Positions 16,170-24,781 are shown, counted from the first letter of the stretch. The stretch: DNA of 43,745 nt from Pseudomonadota bacterium (GCA_029556045.1 JAKQGS010000083.1:1-43745), one strand, 5' to 3'. The notes: generated from the letters alone by a model not told the origin. Numbers and translations: made by a program.

Positions 16170-17134
16170 GGGTGTTTTTCGAAGAGCAGGCAGGACCAGT
16201 CGTCCAGCTGTTCTCCGCCTTTGTGCCGCAACTGCTCCGCAGCCGCCGCCCTGATGATCTCTGGTTCATCCTCCACCAGCAATCCCGAAAGCATCAATCC
16301 ACCCCCGGGACGCACGTGCTGACTGAGATCGCGCATCAACTTTTTAAGAATAGGCGTGAGGATATTCGCGATGACAAGATCATACCCTTGCGTCGGTGCG
16401 ACTGACGGCGGCGGAAAACTGCCTTGGTACAATCCCAGGGTTACCCCATTGACGCCGGCATTTTCCCCAGAGGCTTTGATGGAGTCCACATCAATATCGG
16501 TGCCATCCACTCTTCCAACGCCAACCTTCGCGGCCGCAATTGCCAGAATTCCCGTGCCAGTTCCAACATCCAAGACCGCCAGATGTTTTAGCGACCCTGA
16601 CTTACGATATCCAGGTTCCGCCAAATAAGTTTCAAGTTGCCGCAGGCAAAGCTGCGTGGTGGCGTGCTGCCCCGTCCCAAATGCCATCCCTGGCTCAATC
16701 TCCAGTGGAATCAAACCAGCCGGGCAAGGATCCTTGTCCCAGGGTGGATAGACATAATATTTTTGTGTGCGAATTGGCTTAAAACTTTCTTTCCAACCTT
16801 CCAACCAGACTTTGGTGTCCATCTCCAAATCATAACAGACAATGCGGTCACGGAATTCCAGTTCGAGGCGCTGGCGCAAATCTACCAAATAAGCTTTATC
16901 ATATTTATACAGAGAGATGGGCAATGCATTGCCCCCCAATTCGGCATAATAATCACGGTCCGGCTCTTCAAGATCGCAGTCCATGTAGAGGCCATCAATC
17001 ACGCCCTCCACAAAGGATTCTTCACCCCGCCCCGTCAACCAAAGCTTAACCTGCACCTTGGTTTCCTGTGGCAGTTGGGTCTGATTACCCCGAAATTCAA
17101 TTTTAAGTTCAAAAGTTTTTTCCGCTAGCGACAC
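16166..17134 (-). CDS. prmA: Ribosomal protein L11 methyltransferase
   Basis: SAM-dependent methylation of ribosomal protein L11. The 322-aa product has a poorly conserved N-terminal L11-recognition domain. The catalytic domain follows: GLIPLEIEPGMAFGTGQHATTQLCL, motif I AVLDVGTGTGILAIAAAKVG, DGTDIDVDSIKASGENA, and YDLVIANILTPILKKL, the NIL-A-x-x-L motif of PrmA. A GTG start at 17134 has AGGA seven bases upstream. The same frame is open 30 codons further, but that part overlaps the TPR gene end and has no ribosome site. It is followed immediately by rsmE; the pair is common in many genomes. Confidence 0.93.
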   Translation of the reverse strand: MSLAEKTFELKIEFRGNQTQLPQETKVQVKLWLTGRGEESFVEGVIDGLYMDCDLEEPDRDYYAELGGNALPISLYKYDKAYLVDLRQRLELEFRDRIVCYDLEMDTKVWLEGWKESFKPIRTQKYYVYPPWDKDPCPAGLIPLEIEPGMAFGTGQHATTQLCLRQLETYLAEPGYRKSGSLKHLAVLDVGTGTGILAIAAAKVGVGRVDGTDIDVDSIKASGENAGVNGVTLGLYQGSFPPPSVAPTQGYDLVIANILTPILKKLMRDLSQHVRPGGGLMLSGLLVEDEPEIIRAAAAEQLRHKGGEQLDDWSCLLFEKHP

Positions 17135-17207
17135 CGTATGTTCCTCATGGCTGTTGTTCTGATCAATAAATAGGGATCTTGAAACCCAAACAAATTGGGA
17201 GGCAACC

Positions 17208-19235
17208 CTATGGCAGAAAGGCAAGGGGTGAAAGGGGATAACCTTTCATTTCCGGCAGAGCCCAAACGACTTTTCCAGCACCCAACCGAGACATAGTCGC
17301 AGTCTCCTGCAAATACAAGTCCCTTTTCCCGGTCTGTTCCAGTGCTTTCGCTTTTAACTGCAAGGCTGCCAGCGACTGCGGTCTTTTGGTAAGAAACTGA
17401 TCCAGCAAGGGCACCGCTTGCTTGGTTTTACCTCTGGCGATCATTAGCTCTATTTTAAGCAGGGCAATCCACGGTTTAGCAGACTTCACCGAACGGAAGG
17501 ACTCCAGCGACTCCACCACCGGCTCCGCCAATTTGATTTTACCACCCCGTATCAATGCCACCCCAAGGGCATAATGCGTTTCCCAGGTTGGTTCCAGTTT
17601 GAGGGCTTTTTGGAACTCTTTTACCGCCATCAATTGATACTGCTTGGTGGGCGATGCATTCATCAGTGTGATACCGCGAAGATGGTGCGACAAACGCGTT
17701 GGTCCCTGCAATTTTTCAATCTCCGCAAGTTCTTTGTATGTTTTCTGTGTATCACCTGCTGCCAAGAGAGAGCGGATCTTCCAGATTTTTGCCAAAGCGA
17801 TTTGCTCATTTGATTGCAACATACCGGACTTCTCTGTGGCCCTGATCTGCCGCAACACTTCTTTGGTGTCGCCCTGACGGATGCCCTCGTGTGCAAAAAT
17901 TTCAAACATGAAGCGTTCGGTATCACGAAATTGCCGGGATTCGCCCTTACGAAAGCGACTCATCAGTTTGGCATAAGGTTCCTTGGCCTTTGCAGCCTTG
18001 ACCAACTCCAATTGACGTGTGGCCTGACTTCTGACGGGACTCAACTCAGCTTGTGCCGCGCGCAATATCCTCTGCGCCGCTTTACCAGTGCCGCTCCAGT
18101 AGGCGACGATCATACCTAATTCGTAGGCTTCTTTGCGGAGGCCGGTCCATTCTTTGGGCAACACCTTCAAGGCATGCTGTACACGCTCTTGCGCCAATTT
18201 GAACCGCCCTTCTCCCAGCGCCAGCTTCCCACCGATCAACCACAATACTCCTTGGGTCAATGGTCCCCATGAGCGGGTCGAGGCCATTAGTCCACCAAAG
18301 TCCCGTGCGATCATCCGGCGGGTGGGCGTGTCATGACTAGCCAACAGATAGAGAGCGCAGTACTGTGTCTTTCGATCAGCCTGGCATGACTTCAGCGCAC
18401 TGGACAGCCACGATGGCTGCACCCGGTGCCCCGATTTCAAATAGTGATGCAGGGCAAATTCGTCCATCGCCCCTTTGCTCCAATTGCTTTTTTTCAAGGG
18501 ATTAGCCAAGTCGGAAAGCGACTCCAGCGCCTTCTGGTGATCATCCTGGAGGAGATAGCAATTGGCGAGGGCCAGCCGACCCTCTCCAGTGAGCGGTCCA
18601 GCCTTCCGGCGAGCCTGCGCCTCTATAAAAAGAAAAGGACAATCCATCGCTGACCACGGTATCAAGGCAGCGGCAGAGGAACCGGGTATCAAATCGGTGG
18701 GGGTATCCTTTTGACGAATCTCGATCATCTTTTGCGCGTGGTCTTTCGGTCGAAGAAAAACCACACCCTTGGTGGTTTCGTAATACTTCTTCTCAAGTTG
18801 ATCGGCGGTTCGCGAAAACTCACGGGGATATTCCACATAGAAATATCCCACCACTCCCACTAAAAGCAGCACCAGGATAGCGAACCAACGTTGCCAGGTC
18901 CCCCAGGGACTCTGGGTTGGTCGCAGCTGCCATGGCCGCATATCGCTGTCACCGACGATGGAGTGAGGGAAAATCGACTGCGGCTGCTGTGTCAAACCGT
19001 CGCTATTTTCGTCAAAGCGTGCCCGAGGACCTTGCTCAATTGGCCCTGATGCAGCAGCTTTGGCCGCCTGGTACTTCTTTGGATTGCCCTTAAGGAATGG
19101 GGAACGGATTAATTCGGGATCTGACTGTTCGCCACGATCCAAGGCCATCGGAGATATGCTCAGTGGCGTGGGTGATTTTCCCTGACCATCCTCAGGCTGT
19201 TGACCTTGCCCTCTTTTTTTGGAATGACGCGCCAA
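17208..19235 (-). CDS. Membrane-anchored TPR-repeat protein
   Basis: The 675-aa product has a basic, disordered cytoplasmic N-terminus of about 110 residues, then one TM helix (RWFAILVLLLVGVVGYFYV). A long helical region of TPR-like units follows, such as GRLALANCYLLQDDHQKALESLSDL, GKLALGEGRFKLAQERVQHALKVLP, AVKEFQKALKLEPTWETHYALGVALIRGGKIKLAEPVVESL and AVPLLDQFLTKRPQSLAALQLKAKALEQTGK. It probably scaffolds an envelope complex; the partner is not visible. The TTG start has AAGGAAG about six bases upstream. It is the first gene of the probable TPR-prmA-rsmE transcript and diverges from the RdgC-like gene across the DnaA-box region. Confidence 0.8.
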   Translation of the reverse strand: MARHSKKRGQGQQPEDGQGKSPTPLSISPMALDRGEQSDPELIRSPFLKGNPKKYQAAKAAASGPIEQGPRARFDENSDGLTQQPQSIFPHSIVGDSDMRPWQLRPTQSPWGTWQRWFAILVLLLVGVVGYFYVEYPREFSRTADQLEKKYYETTKGVVFLRPKDHAQKMIEIRQKDTPTDLIPGSSAAALIPWSAMDCPFLFIEAQARRKAGPLTGEGRLALANCYLLQDDHQKALESLSDLANPLKKSNWSKGAMDEFALHHYLKSGHRVQPSWLSSALKSCQADRKTQYCALYLLASHDTPTRRMIARDFGGLMASTRSWGPLTQGVLWLIGGKLALGEGRFKLAQERVQHALKVLPKEWTGLRKEAYELGMIVAYWSGTGKAAQRILRAAQAELSPVRSQATRQLELVKAAKAKEPYAKLMSRFRKGESRQFRDTERFMFEIFAHEGIRQGDTKEVLRQIRATEKSGMLQSNEQIALAKIWKIRSLLAAGDTQKTYKELAEIEKLQGPTRLSHHLRGITLMNASPTKQYQLMAVKEFQKALKLEPTWETHYALGVALIRGGKIKLAEPVVESLESFRSVKSAKPWIALLKIELMIARGKTKQAVPLLDQFLTKRPQSLAALQLKAKALEQTGKRDLYLQETATMSRLGAGKVVWALPEMKGYPLSPLAFLP

Positions 19236-19298
19236 TCTAAACTTCCTTTTCGTGACGAAAAAAAACCACCTCTCTGGGTATTGACAACACCATCACTT

Positions 19299-19442
19299 TG
19301 GATAACTATGGTGTTTCAAAATTTCACTTATAAGCGTGCATTCACGGACTCATTTGACGATTCCACCTTCGCTTATCGGCCGTTTCCATTGATATGGGAG
19401 CAAAATTTTTCCTTATCCAATTTATACACAATGTTATCCACA
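19299..19442. promoter_or_regulatory. Cluster of DnaA-box-like sequences
   Basis: Within an AT-rich divergent intergenic region lie a perfect TTATCCACA (19434-19442), TTATACACA (19422-19430, fits TTATNCACA) and TTATCCAAT (19413-19421, two mismatches), all on the plus strand. A reverse-oriented TTATCCAAA (as TTTGGATAA near 19302) has one mismatch. Close spacing of several boxes suggests DnaA binding: an origin-like, DARS/datA-like or DnaA-regulated promoter region. Which of these applies is not decidable by eye. Confidence 0.5.
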
Positions 19443-19481
19443 GGTGGACAACCCAGATAACTATTGGAGAATAATGACAAA

Positions 19482-20099
19482 ATGACGCCTAATCACAGCG
19501 CTAAAATCGAAGAATTATCCAGCCTGTTGACCATGTCCAAAGCCAAGGGATTTTTGGGAAGAGAATTCCTGACCTGGCTATGGTTTCAATCGGAACTGGC
19601 GGATTCTTTGCACCTCGATCTCAAGGATGGCAGTACAGCCACCTGTCGCATCTGGATCGATGACCGCGTTGTTCTGGAATCCTCAGCTGCCAAGGCACAC
19701 ATCTATTCCCTGCGGGGCGGGGAACCCAGCCAGAGCATCGAAACCGCCGCGGCCTTACAATCTGGTAAAATGGCAAAACAACTTAAAATCGGTATAGATA
19801 TTGACGACGTAGGGGAATTCACCGCAGTGTTAAACGCCCAGGATCTCACCCCCCGATCCTTGAGTCTACCGACGCTCGCGAACCAGGATGCCTCTCAGGG
19901 TACTCCCGCGGACACTGCGGCAGCCGAGCCTTTAATACTGCGCCTGCAGCAGACCGAGCTGTTTCTTAATGTCCTGGATGCCCTCTTCTCTCTTTTTCTC
20001 GACGAACGAACGGATGCCAAATGGGAGGACGTGGGCGTGGAAAAGATCCGGACCTGGATAAAAACCCGCAGCACAGTTGAAAAAGCTGACCTTCATTAG
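19482..20099 (+). CDS. RdgC-like (recombination-associated) protein, tentative
   Basis: The 205-aa product has the segment KGFLGREFLTWLWFQSE near its N-terminus, which I associate with RdgC-like proteins annotated in delta-proteobacteria. RdgC is a nucleoid-associated protein that modulates RecA and replication. Two features support the same family: a central strand-rich part (HIYSLRGGEPS, GIDIDDVGEFTAVLNAQDL) and a C-terminal helix region (QQTELFLNVLDALFSLFLDERTDAKW...IRTWI). The protein is shorter than E. coli RdgC (303 aa). ATG 19482 has GGAG 12 bases upstream, a bit far; a TTG at 19464 would add six residues but lacks a ribosome site. It lies directly after the DnaA-box cluster, consistent with a chromosome-maintenance role. 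Family call is moderate. Confidence 0.6.
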   Translation: MTPNHSAKIEELSSLLTMSKAKGFLGREFLTWLWFQSELADSLHLDLKDGSTATCRIWIDDRVVLESSAAKAHIYSLRGGEPSQSIETAAALQSGKMAKQLKIGIDIDDVGEFTAVLNAQDLTPRSLSLPTLANQDASQGTPADTAAAEPLILRLQQTELFLNVLDALFSLFLDERTDAKWEDVGVEKIRTWIKTRSTVEKADLH

Positions 20100-20123
20100 T
20101 CATCATCTCCTAGAAGCCATTTC

Positions 20124-20253
20124 TAGGGCGTGTCCTCATTTCGTTCGAGACAAGGCGCGAGAGCCTTGAGGGACGAGACATACCTTAGTTGGGTAGGCGA
20201 GGACTGAAAGGCTTGAGCAACGCAGTATTCGGGCGAAATGAAGACATGCCCTA
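20124..20253. repeat. 130-bp palindromic intergenic repeat
   Basis: Outer arms TAGGGCGTGTCCTCATTTCG (20124-20143) and the complement of CGAAATGAAGACATGCCCTA (20234-20253) match at 18 of 20 positions. Internal CAAGGC/GCCTTG segments can fold further. The whole unit looks like a dispersed non-coding repeat or MITE-like element, between the RdgC-like gene and the YihY-family gene. A separate short hairpin, CTAGAA-5nt-TTCTAG (20110-20126), precedes it; a similar hairpin recurs at 21600-21614 after the next gene. Confidence 0.65.
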
Positions 20254-20269
20254 AAACGAGGCCATTATA

Positions 20270-21598
20270 ATGCAGCGACTAGCTCTTAATTTGCGCCGTG
20301 GTGGACTACTGATCTACCAGGACATGTTGCGCTGCGACCTTTTCAAACATGCCTACGCAATGGCCTATGTCACGCTGTTTTCTCTGGTGCCGTCTCTGGC
20401 AGCCGTATTTTCCCTGGTGTCCCTGTTTAAACCCTTCATGGGACAGGATAACAATCCCGTTGAGATGCTCAAAGATCTGACTATGAAGCATCTGGCGGAA
20501 GGCTCAGGTTCGGAAGTCATCGCTCATATCGATGGATTCATCGCTAATCTCGACATCACCAAAATTGGTTTAACCGGTTTTGCAGGTATGCTAATCACCC
20601 TGATACTGCTGTTGAAGCAGATTGAAGTGGCTTTTAACCGCATCTTTCAGATCAATGAACCCCGCAATATTCTAGTCCGTTTTGTCTATTTCTGGACCTT
20701 TCTGACCCTGGGGACGTTTATCATTTCCTTATCGGTGGGCATTTTGGCCGGTTTCAATGTCAGCAATCTGTTGCCCTGGGGCGGACAGCCCGCGCATCAG
20801 AATCCACTGCTGGCTTCCCTCTTTGCCAAAGGCGGTACCTTTATATTTTTTACCCTGCTCTACAAATTTGTGCCGAACTGTTATGTCCCCCTGAAAAACG
20901 CGGCCATCGGTTCGGCGATTGCGACCCTGCTGCTGGATCTTGCCACCCGTTTTTATGGTGTGTATACCGGCTCATTCACCAACTACCGGGCCGTCTATGG
21001 TGCATTGGCTGCAGTGCCCATTTTTCTGTTTTGGATCTATATTCTATGGGTCATCACTCTCCTGGGTTCGGTACTCACATGGCGATCGCAGCAGGGTTTT
21101 TCCATGGATGCACGCCTCACCTCCCCGGATGCGAATATCAGTACACGGGATTTTCAGCGTAACATCCTGATCCAAAGCCACGTGCCCCTGGTTCTTCTCA
21201 TCGCGATCCATCAGCGATTTCAAAATGCCGATTTTGAGCATAAGGGTGTCCAGGGGGATGAGCTGGCGCAAAAGCTGGCATTGCCCACTCCTTGGGTCCG
21301 GCAGGGTCTCGATTTCCTGCTCAAAAAAGGATTGATTATTTATGCTGGGGCGGAAGGTGGGGAAGCCCTCTTCGACATGATGGAAGTCAAATATTTTCCA
21401 TCCCAGCCCGCCGGTCAGGTACTCATCTCGGATGTCCAAGGCAAATTGGAAGAGGATTTTCTCCATTGGACCAAAGGCTGGACCCATACATGGCCCTATC
21501 CGATGACCGGTGTTATTCAGGGGCTGAATACCAAATCGTCTCTGAAAGCTTCCATGGCTGATCTATTGTCTCATCCCGACATGCTGGCAACCACCTGA
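20270..21598 (+). CDS. YihY/BrkB family inner-membrane protein
   Basis: Polytopic membrane protein of the YihY/virulence-factor BrkB family; the biochemical role of the family is not settled. The 442-aa product has the N-terminal AYAMAYVTLFSLVPSLAAVFSLV helix, GLTGFAGMLITLILLLKQIEVAFNRIFQI, and several further TM segments. It keeps the signature NYRAVYGALAAVPIFLFWIYILWVITLLGSVLTW. It is longer than E. coli YihY (290 aa) because of a ~150-residue soluble C-terminal domain. That domain includes a winged-helix-like part (QGDELAQKLALPTPWVRQGLDFLLKKGLI), as in the longer BrkB homologues. GAGG lies eight bases before the ATG. It is preceded by the palindromic repeat and converges on the sensor kinase gene. 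Confidence 0.9.
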   Translation: MQRLALNLRRGGLLIYQDMLRCDLFKHAYAMAYVTLFSLVPSLAAVFSLVSLFKPFMGQDNNPVEMLKDLTMKHLAEGSGSEVIAHIDGFIANLDITKIGLTGFAGMLITLILLLKQIEVAFNRIFQINEPRNILVRFVYFWTFLTLGTFIISLSVGILAGFNVSNLLPWGGQPAHQNPLLASLFAKGGTFIFFTLLYKFVPNCYVPLKNAAIGSAIATLLLDLATRFYGVYTGSFTNYRAVYGALAAVPIFLFWIYILWVITLLGSVLTWRSQQGFSMDARLTSPDANISTRDFQRNILIQSHVPLVLLIAIHQRFQNADFEHKGVQGDELAQKLALPTPWVRQGLDFLLKKGLIIYAGAEGGEALFDMMEVKYFPSQPAGQVLISDVQGKLEEDFLHWTKGWTHTWPYPMTGVIQGLNTKSSLKASMADLLSHPDMLATT

Positions 21599-21611
21599 TT
21601 AGAAATGACTT

Positions 21612-23141
21612 CTAGGGTGGAGGGGCGGGAGGCGAAGCCTCTTCGCGAATCCGGGCCGTCAATAGGGGAGCATCTTCCATATCGTTATCACCGTCATCGC
21701 TGACAGGTATGATGCCGCCCAGAGGTACACGCACTGCAAAACAAGCCCCCTTGCCTTCTTCCGAAGTCACTTTGATTTCACCTTTGTGCAATTTTACCAA
21801 AGCCATCGCCAGACTGAGTCCGATACCGGCACCACCAGCTGAGCGGTTGCGGGCGGTGTCGGCACGGTAGAATGCGTCAAAGATATAGGGCAGCGAATCC
21901 CTTGGAATCCCTTCTCCAAAGTCCTGGATGAGGCATTCCAGATAGCCCGCGACGGCACGAACTTTTAATTCTACGCGCCCACCGGGAGCTGAGTGCTTGC
22001 ATGCATTGAGCAGAATATTTTTTATCGCCAGGGAAAAATACACCGGTGAGATGCGAATCAATGCTGGCGCTTCGTTGGTCAGTAGTAGCGTAATTTTTCG
22101 GTTGTCATAGGCCGTCTTAACGGAGTTTTCCAGCTCCGCAAGGAAATAACCAGAGTCCACATCCTCCCATTTGAGGGCCAGCGACTTGCCTTGGGCTCGC
22201 GCCAAAAGAAGAAGATCCTCCACAATCACCGTCATGTTCTGAGCTTCACGGGCGATGGATCGTAAAGCTTCACGATACTCCTCCGGGGTCCGATCGCGTC
22301 TCAGGGCAAGGTCGGCCTCACCACGCAAGACCGCCAACGGCGTGCGCAGCTCGTGAGAGACATCACCGGCAAATCGCCGCAGACGGGAAAAAGCATCTTC
22401 CAGCCGATCGAGCATCTCATTGAAAGTTTTGGTTAGCACCCGCAACTCGTCACTGGCCGGCGGCAGCCGCAGACGCAGGTCCAACTCGTTTACACCGAGT
22501 CGCGATGCGGCGCGGGTGATGCGGGCCACGGGTTTAAACGACCAACGGGTGAGCAAATACCCAAATATGACGGAAATCCCCAACCCCAGCAGCAGCGTGA
22601 TCCAGAGCATCTGCTGCACGCTCTTCAGGGTATTCATGTGCAGATCCATTGGTGCACCGACCTGCACCAATTCTCCGGTGAATCGCCCCCGCCACACGAT
22701 CGGCAGAGTGACCTGCCTCAGGATGACCTCGGATTTCAGATGAAAAGTTTCGAAGGTTTCCAGCCCTTTTTCCGCCCGCTCCACCGCCAGGGGGGTCACC
22801 GGCAGGTTAGCCCAAACATTGCGGGTCTTGGATTTGACCTTGCCGGACATGTCCACAAGCTGGGCATAGGAGCGTATGGTGATGCGCTCGCCGCTGAGGA
22901 ACTCGGAAAAGAATAGCTCCCAGTAGGGTGACTCGTTAATGATGGACAGATTGCGCCCACGGCTGAGCTGCATGTTGCGGATGGTTCGTGCCGATGTCAA
23001 AAGGGTAGTATCGAGAGAATGGATCAGGCTGTCTTCCACCACACGGTAGACCCCCACTCCGATTCCCACGAATATCAAACCCATCCAGATGGCATGACCA
23101 AGCGATAAGCGAATCCTGACCGGAATTCGCTCAAGGAGCAT
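21612..23141 (-). CDS. Sensor histidine kinase (OmpR-partner type)
   Basis: Membrane sensor kinase of a two-component system with the adjacent response regulator. The 509-aa product has TM1 (HAIWMGLIFVGIGVGVYRVV, ~14-34), a periplasmic sensor domain of ~140 aa, and TM2 (MLWITLLLGLGISVIFGYLL). HAMP follows (RWSFKPVARITRAASRLGVNELDLRLRLPPASDEL), then HisKA with H-box DVSHELRTPLAVLRGEADLAL. The HATPase_c domain has the N box KNILLNACKHS, G1 DFGEGIPRDSLPYIFDAFYRAD and G2 GGAGIGLSLAMALV. I chose the ATG at 23141, which overlaps the regulator stop by 11 nt; an upstream ATG at 23186 would lengthen the cytoplasmic tail. Domain order resembles heavy-metal and CusS-like sensors. The signal is unknown. 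Confidence 0.93.
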   Translation of the reverse strand: MLLERIPVRIRLSLGHAIWMGLIFVGIGVGVYRVVEDSLIHSLDTTLLTSARTIRNMQLSRGRNLSIINESPYWELFFSEFLSGERITIRSYAQLVDMSGKVKSKTRNVWANLPVTPLAVERAEKGLETFETFHLKSEVILRQVTLPIVWRGRFTGELVQVGAPMDLHMNTLKSVQQMLWITLLLGLGISVIFGYLLTRWSFKPVARITRAASRLGVNELDLRLRLPPASDELRVLTKTFNEMLDRLEDAFSRLRRFAGDVSHELRTPLAVLRGEADLALRRDRTPEEYREALRSIAREAQNMTVIVEDLLLLARAQGKSLALKWEDVDSGYFLAELENSVKTAYDNRKITLLLTNEAPALIRISPVYFSLAIKNILLNACKHSAPGGRVELKVRAVAGYLECLIQDFGEGIPRDSLPYIFDAFYRADTARNRSAGGAGIGLSLAMALVKLHKGEIKVTSEEGKGACFAVRVPLGGIIPVSDDGDNDMEDAPLLTARIREEASPPAPPP

Positions 23142-23856
23142 GAAGGTCTTGATTTTCCTGTGCCTTAGCCAAGCTCGATTCCACATGTTCCACGTCCAAA
23201 ATATACCCGTAACCCCTGACGGTTTTGAGATAGTTGCTACCCCAGGCCTTATCTATTTTGTTCCTCAAATAACCCACATATACATCGACAACGTTGGAGG
23301 TGGGTTCAAAATTCATATCCCACACATGCTCTGATAGCTGCGTGCGGCTCAGCACTGTGCCAGCATTGCGGGCAAAATACTCCATCAAAGCATATTCTTT
23401 GGTGGTCAATTCGATCACCTGACCATCACGGGTGACACGCTTACGGGCCGGGTCAATCTTAAACGGACCGATTTCTATAACGGTTGAAACCTCTTTGCCT
23501 TTGCGTCGCAGCAAAGCCCGAATCCGCGCCATTAGCTCATCCAGGCTAAAGGGCTTGGTGAGATAATCGTCGCCCCCTTCGTCCAGAGCGCGCACTACCT
23601 CTTCGGTGGCATCACGAGCTGTCAGTATCAGAACAGGTGTAGCTATTCCACCACCGCGTAGGTTTTTAAGAACGGTCATCCCATCTTTGATGGGAAGCAT
23701 CAGATCCAGAATGATGGCGTCGTAGGGGTTTTCAAAAGCCAGCCATTCCGCTTCCTGTCCGTCGGATGCCAGGTCAACCGCATAGGATTCTTCTTTCAGG
23801 GCGCGTACCAGCAGATTTGACAATGCGGCATCGTCTTCGACCAGAAGAACTCTCAT
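23131..23856 (-). CDS. OmpR/PhoB-family response regulator
   Basis: DNA-binding regulator paired with the downstream kinase. The 241-aa product has a receiver domain with MRVLLVEDDAALSNLL (acidic pocket), the phospho-accepting Asp in AIILDLMLPIKDG, the Thr in LILTARD and the Lys in YLTKPFSLDEL. The C-terminal winged helix has LTTKEYALMEYFARNAGTVLSRTQLSEHVWD and VVDVYVGYLRNKIDK, ending TVRGYGYILD. GGAG lies five bases before the ATG. It is first in the operon; a 28-bp near-palindrome just upstream is a candidate autoregulatory site. Confidence 0.95.
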   Translation of the reverse strand: MRVLLVEDDAALSNLLVRALKEESYAVDLASDGQEAEWLAFENPYDAIILDLMLPIKDGMTVLKNLRGGGIATPVLILTARDATEEVVRALDEGGDDYLTKPFSLDELMARIRALLRRKGKEVSTVIEIGPFKIDPARKRVTRDGQVIELTTKEYALMEYFARNAGTVLSRTQLSEHVWDMNFEPTSNVVDVYVGYLRNKIDKAWGSNYLKTVRGYGYILDVEHVESSLAKAQENQDLHAP

Positions 23857-23876
23857 AAGAACTCCTTTTAATCTTG

Positions 23877-23904
23877 TTGATTCTATTAATATCAATAAAA
23901 TCAA
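23877..23904. promoter_or_regulatory. 28-bp near-palindrome upstream of the response regulator
   Basis: The two 14-nt halves are complementary at all but two pairs (24 of 28 positions symmetric), in AT-rich sequence 20 nt upstream of the regulator start, on the ribosome-site side. Position and symmetry suit a dimeric regulator, possibly the regulator itself. No direct evidence. Confidence 0.4.
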
Positions 23905-24013
23905 TCGTGGCTCTTATAATATAGAGATTCAAAAATGAGAAGATTGTAAGTGCTGATCGGCTTTTAAAGTAAAATTTACAGATACTTGCACTTTTCGTGG
24001 GACTTCATTTTTT

Positions 24014-24781
24014 CTAAACATGGGAACGGGCAGGGAGCCGCAATTGCACCACCAAAGGGTTCTCGCCATCGGTTTTGCGCCGGGTTAATACCTTGATCTC
24101 CCCGCCATGATGCTCCATCCACAATTTTGCCACGGGCAATGACACCGCTGTCAGCCCTTCACTGAATTGAGAGGATAGGGCACGAAACTTAACGTTCATG
24201 CGATTGCGCAACTTAAGGCCATCACCGCCTGCCACATGAAACTCAAGGACCCCACCCTGAGCCCGACTCCCGCGTCGCCAATGGACGGCCACAGACCCAG
24301 AATCCGCGGTATCGGCAACTCCAGCAATCAGGGGACGAAGGACCAAGTGCATAAACGCTTCCGGAGGCAGCTTCACGCGAGGTTCAATACCGGTTTCAAA
24401 AGATTGCCACTGAAAGGAGGGAAAGGTAGATCCTTCGGATGATTCCTGCAGCTGTCCACCGAGAGAATCCACCATCTCCCGCAGGTTCACAACCGATGAC
24501 TTTACTTTGTCTCCCACAAAAAAACTGCGGGCACTGCGGATCCATTCCACCGCATTTTTTTGCTCCAGGGATGCGCTGCGGATGCGCTTCAGGAATCGAT
24601 GCATCACTTCTGGGGGCATATTGGGGTCCGCCAGGCAAACATCCGTTGCGGAAATCACCACGGTCAACGGATTGATAAAATCATGCAGCAGGGCTCGCAG
24701 CACCATGAAATTTGACTTTTGAAATTTTTCCGCTTTGTCTGCCAAGTGCTCCAAAACCTCCGAAATTCCCCCACGGATCAA
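24014..24781 (-). CDS. Degenerate histidine-kinase-like protein, possibly longer by frameshift
   Basis: The 255-aa product has a kinase-like dimerisation segment, FMVLRALLHDFINPLTVVISATDVCL, with the H-box His. The later region is laid out like an ATP-binding domain but lacks a recognisable N box and the DxGxG box. It ends LTAVSLPVAKLWMEHHGGEIKVLTRR, matching the last HATPase elements, so it may bind partners rather than signal by phosphorylation. The TTG at 24781 has AGGA four bases upstream. However, the other frame directly upstream reads MAILAKEVFIAVNNYS... from an ATG at 24914 with GAGG six bases before it. Removing one base from a G5 run (plus-strand C5, 24768-24772) joins both into about 299 aa. 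No TM or receiver domain is present. Confidence 0.65.
   Translation of the reverse strand: MIRGGISEVLEHLADKAEKFQKSNFMVLRALLHDFINPLTVVISATDVCLADPNMPPEVMHRFLKRIRSASLEQKNAVEWIRSARSFFVGDKVKSSVVNLREMVDSLGGQLQESSEGSTFPSFQWQSFETGIEPRVKLPPEAFMHLVLRPLIAGVADTADSGSVAVHWRRGSRAQGGVLEFHVAGGDGLKLRNRMNVKFRALSSQFSEGLTAVSLPVAKLWMEHHGGEIKVLTRRKTDGENPLVVQLRLPARSHV

Noticed and set aside
20127..20254. CRISPR-like repeats in the intergenic region
   Set aside because: The repeat is a single inverted unit, not a series of direct repeats with spacers. No CRISPR array or cas gene was seen anywhere in the window.
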